A program made the translations under genes and the position numbers. This document shows, in pieces, positions 1 to 5,161 of a DNA stretch of 5,694 bases; within the stretch, counting starts at the first letter, position 1, and each line of letters opens with the position of its first letter. The notes beneath the pieces were generated by a model that saw only the letters and a program-made list of their open reading frames with translations, ran no database searches and was not told the origin of the DNA. This DNA is from Rhodospirillales bacterium (GTDB lineage: Bacteria > Pseudomonadota > Alphaproteobacteria > SMXQ01). The stretch covers positions 1 to 5,694 of the forward strand of contig JAHEKA010000175.1 of the NCBI GenBank assembly GCA_024638585.1, in the 5' to 3' direction.

Positions 1-4
1 CGCT

Positions 5-28
5 AGCCCCTTCCATGGTGGGGCTTTT
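5..28 (+). terminator. Probable rho-independent terminator of an upstream, off-window gene
   Basis: AGCCCC (5-10) pairs with GGGGCT (20-25) around a 9-base loop that contains CCATGG, and the stem runs directly into TTTT (25-28). A short GC-rich stem followed by a T run is the usual form of an intrinsic terminator. It lies 49 bases before the flavoprotein start, so it most likely ends a rightward gene left of the window and makes the flavoprotein the first gene of its own transcript. The T tract is short, so termination may be partial. Confidence 0.55.
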
Positions 29-76
29 CGACTAACATAAGAGAAAGACCGAGGGAACGAACCAGGGAGGGTTATC

Positions 77-1543
77 ATGACACGTTACGAAACTGAGGTT
101 GCCATCATCGGCGGGGGCGGTGCGGGCATCGCCGCCGGCATCGAAGCCTGCGATGCGGGCGCGACGGCGATCGCCTTCGAGAAAGCGCCGAAACCGGGCG
201 GTGCGGCAGCCATTTCCGGTGGCGGCTGCATGATGGTCGGTACCCCACTTCAAAAAGAAAACGGCATCAAAGACACCCCCGATCTGGCCTTTGACGACTG
301 GATGAAATGGGGCGGGCCGTCGGCCGACGAGGTCTGGGCGCGCTATTACATCGAACACACGCTGCACGACCTTTATCACTGGGCCGAAAGCCACGGCGTG
401 AAATGGATCGACATGAAACCCCAGGAAGGGAACGCGGTCATGCGCTGGCAGCGAACCGAGAATAACGGGCTCGGCCTCATGACCCACCTGATCGACGCTT
501 TCGAGAAACGCGGCGGCGAAATCGTATCCAACACGGAAATCACGGAGATCAAGCGCGACGGCAACCGGGTGACCGGCGTCAAGGGGCGGAATGCCGAAAC
601 CGGCGATCAGGTTGACGTGGACGCCAAGACCGTGGTGGTGACGACCGGCGGCTTCAACTCCAACCTCGACATGGTGTTGGAAGCGCGCCCCGACCTCGGC
701 AACGACCGGGTGATGGAAGGCTCCGGCCTGGGTTCGACCGGTTCCGGACACAAGATGGTGCGCCAGATCGGCGGCTACCTCACCCATATGGATCACATCT
801 GGTTCTACGTCTATGCCACCCCGGATTACCGCGACCCTCAGCAGCGCCGTGGCCTGGTGTTCCGTCAGGCGCCGGGTTACATCTGGGTCAACCAGCAGGG
901 TAAGCGCTTCCATAACGAATCCCGTTCCGGCGGCAATTCGGCATCTCCCGCCCTGATGGCCCAGACTCCGCGCCACGCCTGGGCCGTCGTCGATACAACG
1001 ATGAAGGCGAACATGGAGATCGCCGATCCCTATTACCGTGTGGGCGACAAGGTGGCCCGAGACAAGGTTGAAGAGCTGCTGGAGAACTCCCCCTTCATCA
1101 AGAAGTCGGACACGCTCGAGGGACTGGCCAAGGAAATCGAGGTTGACGAACAGACATTCCTGGACACGGTGACGCGGTATAACGCCGCCTTCGATGACGG
1201 TCTCGAAGTGGAGCCGGATTTCTCGAAGCCTCTCAAACTCTCGAAGAAATTCGATACCCCGCCATACTATGCCGTCCAGATGTTCCCACTGGCGCGCAAG
1301 AATTTCGGCGGCATCAAGACCGACCTCCAATGCCGCGTGCTGGACAAGCATTTCGAGCCGATCGAAGGACTCTACGCCGCCGGTGAAGCCTGCGGCATGG
1401 CCGGCGGGCATATCAACGGCCGCGCCGGCTTGGAAGGTACGATGCTTGGGCCTTCGGTCTTTTCCGGGCGCGTCGCTGGCGGCTGGGCCGCCCAGAAGGT
1501 TGGCCACGGCGACGGCTTCGTCGGCAAGCCGAACCGGGCGTGA
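77..1543 (+). CDS. FAD-dependent oxidoreductase, fumarate reductase/succinate dehydrogenase flavoprotein-like
   Basis: A 488-residue flavoprotein that probably oxidises or reduces a C-C bond next to a carbonyl or carboxylate, as relatives such as soluble fumarate reductases, 3-ketosteroid dehydrogenases and tricarballylate dehydrogenase do. The substrate is not identifiable here. The N-terminus has the FAD dinucleotide fold: strand EVAIIGGGGAG (7-17; GxGxxG glycines), then a helix and an acidic strand end at Glu35 that should bind the ribose. VNQQGKRFHNE (271-281) is typical of the family's substrate-capping region. The C-terminal FAD closure is GLYAAGEACG (431-440), followed by GGHINGRAG (443-451). 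There is no signal peptide, heme motif or membrane segment, so it is expected to be cytoplasmic and dependent on a separate redox partner. Length fits a single-subunit FAD_binding_2 protein. ATG 77 is chosen because AGGGAGGG (64-71) lies 5 bases upstream. It stands alone between a terminator and a convergent gene. Confidence 0.9.
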   Translation: MTRYETEVAIIGGGGAGIAAGIEACDAGATAIAFEKAPKPGGAAAISGGGCMMVGTPLQKENGIKDTPDLAFDDWMKWGGPSADEVWARYYIEHTLHDLYHWAESHGVKWIDMKPQEGNAVMRWQRTENNGLGLMTHLIDAFEKRGGEIVSNTEITEIKRDGNRVTGVKGRNAETGDQVDVDAKTVVVTTGGFNSNLDMVLEARPDLGNDRVMEGSGLGSTGSGHKMVRQIGGYLTHMDHIWFYVYATPDYRDPQQRRGLVFRQAPGYIWVNQQGKRFHNESRSGGNSASPALMAQTPRHAWAVVDTTMKANMEIADPYYRVGDKVARDKVEELLENSPFIKKSDTLEGLAKEIEVDEQTFLDTVTRYNAAFDDGLEVEPDFSKPLKLSKKFDTPPYYAVQMFPLARKNFGGIKTDLQCRVLDKHFEPIEGLYAAGEACGMAGGHINGRAGLEGTMLGPSVFSGRVAGGWAAQKVGHGDGFVGKPNRA

Positions 1544-1574
1544 GGCGCCTCAAAGGCTGAAGCGCAGGCCTGCG
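1541..1574. repeat. Two 12-bp perfect palindromes at the convergent gene junction
   Basis: TGAGGCGCCTCA (1541-1552) is a perfect palindrome whose two ends are the stop codons of the converging genes: TGA of the flavoprotein on + and TGA of the barrel protein on - (TCA on +). A second palindrome, CGCAGGCCTGCG (1563-1574), lies within the barrel-protein C-terminal codons, with centres 22 bp apart. Each could fold into a short hairpin (4-bp stem with 4-base loop) in transcripts from either strand. No T tract follows, so a terminator role is unproven. Chance occurrence in GC-rich DNA is possible. Confidence 0.5.
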
Positions 1575-2371
1575 GTGGTGAAAGTCGCCGATCCGTCGTC
1601 GAACAGGCCGAAGACGTTGCTGCGGTGGTGCAGGCGCAGGAGAAGCGCGATTTCCGGATGGCTCGGCAGGGCCAGCGTGATTTCCGGCGCGAAGAAGCCC
1701 AACAGCCGGGAATCGTCGTTGCCGTGAAAACGCCGTTCGTGCGCCGGCACTTCTGAGGTGTAATCGAGGCCGACCAGCGTCAGGCCGACCGTGGTCTGGA
1801 TTACGTCGTTCCAGGGGAAATCGCGCCAACGCAAGCCCGCTCCGGCCCAGACCTCCCATAGCGATTCGTCACCGAAGCGGCGGCCGATCCCGGCCTCGGC
1901 CTCGACCTCCAAGCCGAAGGCAAAACGATGCAGCCGCGCCGTCACCCCGGCGGCTACGAGGCTCACATCCGCCGTATCGAAACCGAGTGCGCCGAATAGG
2001 TCGTCCTCGCTCGCGACACCGCCATAGACAAAGACCGAATAGGGCCCGCGTTCTGCGCCCGGTTCACCGCTGCCACGCCCCGTCATCTGGGCGACTGTAT
2101 AAGGACCCGCCCCGGGCGCCACCATCGGCGGGACCGTGTTCCAGCGATCCGCCCCGGCCGGGGCATTGGCACGCTCAGCGGCAGCTGCCGGCAGACGGCT
2201 GCCGATCCAGGGATGGGTCTGATACAGCAACACCGCGATGTCGTAGTTGGTGGCCGACGCCCGGGCGGGGCCGACGCCCGCGGCTGAGATCGAAAGCACC
2301 GCGAGGACGCCGGCTGTCCATGCGGCCCCTGTCTGGAAAAATCTGAATAAATTATGCATCGCAGCGATCAT
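1550..2371 (-). CDS. Secreted outer-membrane beta-barrel protein, PagL/acyloxyacyl hydrolase-like
   Basis: A 273-residue exported protein probably located in the outer membrane. Residues 1-38 look like a signal peptide: a short n-region with one Arg, a long hydrophobic stretch to about residue 34, and cleavage after Ala-Arg-Ala (36-38). An Ala/Pro/Gly-rich segment of about 70 residues follows. From about residue 110 to the end, alternating hydrophobic/polar strands with glycine and aromatic residues suggest an eight-strand barrel, ending in a strand closed by GLRFSL. The stretch RLHHRSN (246-252) before the last strand resembles the His-x-Ser-Asn signature of the lipid A 3-O-deacylase PagL, with His249 and Ser251 in the catalytic positions. 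PagL's catalytic Glu, expected some ten residues later, is not evident: Asp258-Asp259 are the nearest acids. Deacylation of lipid A is therefore only a possibility; a structural barrel of the same fold is the alternative. ATG 2371 has GGGA nine bases upstream. An in-frame TTG at 2386 overlaps that site, and ATG 2359 has no clear site. Confidence 0.75.
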   Translation of the reverse strand: MIAAMHNLFRFFQTGAAWTAGVLAVLSISAAGVGPARASATNYDIAVLLYQTHPWIGSRLPAAAAERANAPAGADRWNTVPPMVAPGAGPYTVAQMTGRGSGEPGAERGPYSVFVYGGVASEDDLFGALGFDTADVSLVAAGVTARLHRFAFGLEVEAEAGIGRRFGDESLWEVWAGAGLRWRDFPWNDVIQTTVGLTLVGLDYTSEVPAHERRFHGNDDSRLLGFFAPEITLALPSHPEIALLLRLHHRSNVFGLFDDGSATFTTAGLRFSL

Positions 2372-2466
2372 GCGATGGTTTCCCAATATGCCGCCGGAAG
2401 AGTTTCACGTTACGCGATTTGACCAATCAGGGGAACCACCGCAAACCGGCAGCGACACGGGATTCC

Positions 2467-2494
2467 TTGTCTGTAAGGATATCTTTCTTATAGT
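2467..2494 (+). promoter_or_regulatory. Candidate sigma70-type promoter for the cupin-transporter operon
   Basis: TTGTCT (2467-2472) and TATAGT (2489-2494) are separated by 16 bp, giving 4/6 and 5/6 matches to the -35 and -10 consensus. The predicted transcription start is near 2501, leaving a leader of about 42 bases before the GTG start of the cupin gene. The surroundings are clearly more AT-rich than the flanking genes. This is the best match in the 171-bp gap 2372-2542, where nothing else coding was seen. No operator could be identified. Confidence 0.5.
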
Positions 2495-2530
2495 TGGGCA
2501 ACAGGCTTTCGAATGCGCGCAAAGAGGAAC

Positions 2531-2538
2531 AGGGAGGG
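2531..2538 (+). promoter_or_regulatory. Ribosome-binding site that fixes the cupin start at GTG 2543
   Basis: AGGGAGGG sits four bases before GTG 2543. The in-frame ATG at 2513 lies upstream of this strong Shine-Dalgarno sequence and has none of its own, so translation from 2513 would add ten doubtful residues. The nonamer CAGGGAGGG (2530-2538) is identical to the one before the flavoprotein (63-71). Confidence 0.75.
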
Positions 2539-2542
2539 ATGC

Positions 2543-3652
2543 GTGACCATCGCGGACAATTACAATGCCCAGGGTGCGGGCGATGCGGCCACCAAAGAGT
2601 TCAATGAACCGCCTCCGTTCTACGATTCTTGGCAACACAAGGAAGGCATCCCGGTTTACGAGAGTTTCTTCATTGAGGATTTGATGAAGGTGGAACTCGA
2701 CATGTGGCAGCGCTTCGGCGTGGCCGCTGCTTTCGTCAACCTCGCCGATCCTTTCATCTGCACCGCCATGGTGCTGGAGATCCCGCCGGGCGGGGCGACC
2801 CGCGCCGTGCGCCATATGTTCGAAACCTGGGTCTTCGTCGTGAAGGGTACCGGCCAGACCCTGATTCAGCAGGACGGCGTCAAGCAACAGGTCGTGGACT
2901 GGCAGACCCGCTCCCTCTTCGGCCCGCCGCTCAACGCCACCTATCAGCATTCCAACACGGGCAGTGAACCGGCCCGTATCCTCATGGTCACCAACGCGCC
3001 GCTGACCCTCAACCTCTATCACAATGAAAAGTTCGTGTTCGATAACCCCTTCGTCTTCAAGGACCGCTATCAGGGCGAGGACGACTATTTCGATCCGCAC
3101 CACGAGGTGCTGGCACAGCGCTACATCCGTACCAACATGGTCAAGGACGTCAGGGACTTCTACCTCCACGAATGGAAAGAGCGCGGGCTCGGCGCCCGCA
3201 CGGTATTCCTGTCCATGAGCCATCACACCATCGGCGCCCATGTGTCGGAATTCCCTGTGGGCACCTACAAGAAGGCCCACCGTCACGGCCCCTCGGCCCA
3301 TGTCATCATCCTGCAGGGAGAGGGGTTCTCGCTGAACTGGAAGGAGGGCGGGGAGATCGAACGGGTGGACTGGCGCGAGAACTCGGTCTTTTCGCCGCCG
3401 GACATGTGGTACCACCAGCACTTCAATACCGGCAACGATACGGCCCGCTACCTCGCGCTCAAGAGCAAAGGCGCCCCGGAACATCCTTGCCGCATCGGCG
3501 CGCCCGGCCCCAACAGCGATCCGGATTTCGCGCGTCTGCACCAGATCGAGAGCGAGGATGAAGATCCCGCGATTTACGACATGTTCGCGCAAGAACTGAA
3601 GCTGAAGGGCGTCGAAATCGCCCAGCCCAGGCCCAATTACCGACAGAAATAG
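2543..3652 (+). CDS. Bicupin (two-cupin-domain) protein, possible metal-dependent dioxygenase or related enzyme
   Basis: A 369-residue cytoplasmic protein with two cupin beta-barrels, no signal peptide and no membrane segment. Cupin 1 (about 70-150) has GG..RAVRHMFE (83-94) with His91 and Glu94, and a second motif ending QHSNTG with His136. The first His of the usual HxH is replaced by Val89. Cupin 2 (about 230-310) has AHRHGPSAH (245-253), giving His246 and His248, and PPDMWYHQHFNTG (285-297) with His291, His293 and Asn295. The usual motif-1 Glu is absent from cupin 2, so a three-His metal site as in gentisate 1,2-dioxygenase-type bicupins is plausible. Length and two-domain layout agree with that superfamily, but overall identity cannot be judged here, so no substrate is assigned. 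It is the first gene of the operon, 46 bases before the solute-binding protein, which suggests it acts on or senses the imported compound. The GTG start is set by the Shine-Dalgarno sequence at 2531-2538. Confidence 0.85.
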   Translation: MTIADNYNAQGAGDAATKEFNEPPPFYDSWQHKEGIPVYESFFIEDLMKVELDMWQRFGVAAAFVNLADPFICTAMVLEIPPGGATRAVRHMFETWVFVVKGTGQTLIQQDGVKQQVVDWQTRSLFGPPLNATYQHSNTGSEPARILMVTNAPLTLNLYHNEKFVFDNPFVFKDRYQGEDDYFDPHHEVLAQRYIRTNMVKDVRDFYLHEWKERGLGARTVFLSMSHHTIGAHVSEFPVGTYKKAHRHGPSAHVIILQGEGFSLNWKEGGEIERVDWRENSVFSPPDMWYHQHFNTGNDTARYLALKSKGAPEHPCRIGAPGPNSDPDFARLHQIESEDEDPAIYDMFAQELKLKGVEIAQPRPNYRQK

Positions 3653-3662
3653 ACAAAGAAAC

Positions 3663-3681
3663 GGCGCGGGCCCACCGCGCC
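3663..3681 (+). other. Intercistronic GC-rich stem-loop before the solute-binding protein gene
   Basis: GGCGCGG (3663-3669) pairs perfectly with CCGCGCC (3675-3681) around the loop GCCCA. It starts 10 bases after the cupin stop and ends 5 bases before the TGGAGG ribosome-binding site (3687-3692) of the next gene. No T run follows, so it is not a typical terminator. Such elements often mark a processing or stability boundary that allows different transcript levels for a binding protein and its neighbours; that role is inferred here. Confidence 0.5.
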
Positions 3682-3698
3682 TATCGTGGAGGCTCACT

Positions 3699-5087
3699 AT
3701 GATCAGAAAAACCCTATTCGCATCGGGTGCGTCGCTGCTGGCGGCGGCCTGCCTCGTTATTCCGGCGATGGCGGCTGATGACTTGCCCGATGCGACCAAG
3801 AAGATCCTCGCAAAGCTCAAGCTGAAGCCCGACATCATGGCGGGCATCGATGAGGAGCTGAAGGTTCCCGCCGACTGGCGCACCAAGGCGAAGGCGGAAG
3901 ACGCCGTCAAGATCCTCGCCTCCTGGGACCCGGCACAGTTCAAGGCGCTCTCCGCTCCGTTCCGGGCGCGGTTTCCCGAGGTCCAGATTTCCTACGTCCG
4001 CGGCGGTCGCTACGACCGGGGCGTCAAACCCCTGATGGCGTTGAAATCGGGCCGGTTCCTGTCCGACGTGATCGTCAGCCCGGGCGGCGATTGGGTGCGC
4101 TACAAACAGGTCAATGCGCTGGAAGATCTTCGTGTCCTGCCCAATTACAAGCGGCTCGGGAAGGACATGCGCGAACCGGAGGGCAACTGGGTGGGCCAGA
4201 AGGTGGCGCACCGCTGCATGGCCTACAACACCAAGAAGGTCAAGAAATCGGAGATGCCCAAGACCTGGGACGATCTCGTGACAAACCCGCGCTGGCGCGG
4301 CGGCAAGCTTGGCGTCCCCAATCGGCCTAACCTGTGGCTGTCGATGCTGTGGCTGTCCAAGGGCCCGCAATGGATGGAGGACTATCTCAAGAAACTGTTC
4401 GGGACGGTCAAGCCGCAACTCCGTAAGGAAGGCGCTAACGCGATGATCGCGTTGACCGTGGCCGGCGAATTCGACGCGACGGTGGCAGCGGCGGCCTATC
4501 GCCTCAAGCAATACCAGGACAAGGGCGCGCCCATCGCCTTCCACTGCCCGACGCCGGTTCCCGTCGCGATCTCTCTGCTGATGGTTCTGAAGAACAACCC
4601 GCACAAATACTCCTCGCTGATCTTCACCAACTGGTTCCTCTCCAAGGAAGGCCAGATCGCCCAGTTCGCCGCCAACAACGCCATTCCCGTGCGCGAAGAT
4701 CTGGCCAGGCGGAAGGAGTTCATGCCCTATCCGGAAGAAGTCATCGGCAAGCCCGTGGCGATCCGCGACGAAGGGGTGCTGCGGATCGAGTATCCCAAGC
4801 TGGTGGCGCTTTACGACCCTCTGTGGAAGGCGGCCGGCGGGCCGGTCGAGGCCAAAGGCCCCGGAAAGACCTTCAAGGTGAAGCTCACGGGCGTCAAGCG
4901 CGGCGGCCGGATCATCTCGTTCAAGCTCAAGGGCAAGGACGAAAGCGCCCGGATCAGCCGCCGGCGCACCGCGGTGTTCCTGAACGGCAAGAGCGCCAGC
5001 CGCAAGAAGCTCAAGGCCGGCATGTCTTGCGACGTGACCTACCCCGGCAAGGGAGGCCGCGCGTCCAAGGTCGCCTGTAAACAATAA
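3699..5087 (+). CDS. Periplasmic extracellular solute-binding protein of an ABC importer (Fe(III)/organic-solute type)
   Basis: A 462-residue exported ligand-binding protein that should capture a solute in the periplasm and deliver it to the permease encoded next. Residues 1-25 are a Sec signal peptide (Arg3, Lys4, hydrophobic core, cleavage after Ala-Met-Ala 23-25). Cys18 is not in a convincing lipobox. The periplasmic-binding fold spans about 68-380: ILASWDPAQF opens lobe 1, AYNTKKVKKSEMPKTWDDL (175-193) and NPRWRGGKLGVPN (196-208) mark the hinge region as in AfuA/FbpA/PhnS-like proteins, and NWFLSKEGQ (311-319) is the usual helix near the end. The position corresponding to the ferric-binding Tyr-Tyr pair appears to read AAAAYR (263-268), with only one Tyr, so iron is not assured. 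Residues 386-462 form an extra basic domain with Cys444 and Cys460, not expected in the minimal family. TGGAGG lies six bases before ATG 3699. Confidence 0.88.
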   Translation: MIRKTLFASGASLLAAACLVIPAMAADDLPDATKKILAKLKLKPDIMAGIDEELKVPADWRTKAKAEDAVKILASWDPAQFKALSAPFRARFPEVQISYVRGGRYDRGVKPLMALKSGRFLSDVIVSPGGDWVRYKQVNALEDLRVLPNYKRLGKDMREPEGNWVGQKVAHRCMAYNTKKVKKSEMPKTWDDLVTNPRWRGGKLGVPNRPNLWLSMLWLSKGPQWMEDYLKKLFGTVKPQLRKEGANAMIALTVAGEFDATVAAAAYRLKQYQDKGAPIAFHCPTPVPVAISLLMVLKNNPHKYSSLIFTNWFLSKEGQIAQFAANNAIPVREDLARRKEFMPYPEEVIGKPVAIRDEGVLRIEYPKLVALYDPLWKAAGGPVEAKGPGKTFKVKLTGVKRGGRIISFKLKGKDESARISRRRTAVFLNGKSASRKKLKAGMSCDVTYPGKGGRASKVACKQ

Positions 5088-5091
5088 CAAC

Positions 5092-5129
5092 CGAGGCCGC
5101 CGGGCGCCGCCCCTCGCGGTGTTCGCCGC
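5092..5129 (+). other. Possible GC-rich hairpins between binding-protein and permease genes
   Basis: CGAGG (5092-5096) can pair with CCTCG (5112-5116), or alternatively GCGGT (5116-5120) with GCCGC (5125-5129). The two share base 5116, so they may compete. Neither is followed by a T run. A structure here could reduce read-through or mark a processing point, so that the binding protein outnumbers the permease. In such GC-rich sequence, short complementary stretches also arise by chance. Confidence 0.3.
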
Positions 5130-5148
5130 CGACCCGCCGCCGGAGAGC

Positions 5149-5153
5149 AAGGA
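5149..5153 (+). promoter_or_regulatory. Ribosome-binding site supporting the GTG start of the permease
   Basis: AAGGA lies eight bases before GTG 5162. No ATG occurs in this frame near the expected N-terminus: the first in-frame ATG falls about 60 codons later, after the first membrane segment. Confidence 0.6.
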
Positions 5154-5161
5154 ACACAGGG

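Noticed and set aside
10..38. A promoter for the flavoprotein gene using TAACAT (33-38) as -10
   Set aside because: The -35 region 17 bp upstream matches the consensus at only about half its positions and overlaps the terminator stem. Evidence is too weak to annotate.
32..1507. A 491-residue open frame antisense to the flavoprotein gene
   Set aside because: It mirrors nearly the whole length of a clear FAD enzyme gene. Long antisense frames are expected from GC-rich codon usage, and its translation is rich in His, Arg, Val and Gly with no recognisable motif.
2513..2542. Upstream ATG start for the cupin protein
   Set aside because: It has no ribosome-binding site of its own, and a strong one sits inside this stretch just before GTG 2543. 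The ten extra residues are basic and do not look like part of the domain.
2539..2607. A 22-codon ATG frame overlapping the cupin start, encoding a Cys-rich peptide (CPGCGRCGH)
   Set aside because: The ATG lies immediately against the Shine-Dalgarno sequence, too close for normal initiation, and the frame overlaps the well-supported GTG-started cupin gene. The cysteines probably arise by chance.
3738..3755. Possible lipoprotein processing at Cys18 of the solute-binding protein
   Set aside because: The residues before the Cys are all Ala rather than Leu/Val/Ile at the -3 position, and a good signal peptidase I site (Ala-Met-Ala, 23-25) follows.
2405..3943. A 512-residue antisense open frame across the cupin gene and the start of the binding-protein gene
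   Set aside because: It spans two well-supported genes and their intergenic gap on the opposite strand, and its composition is that of a codon-bias shadow.
3714..5150. A 478-residue antisense open frame over the binding-protein gene
   Set aside because: Shadow of the real gene, which has a signal peptide, family motifs and a good ribosome-binding site on the other strand.
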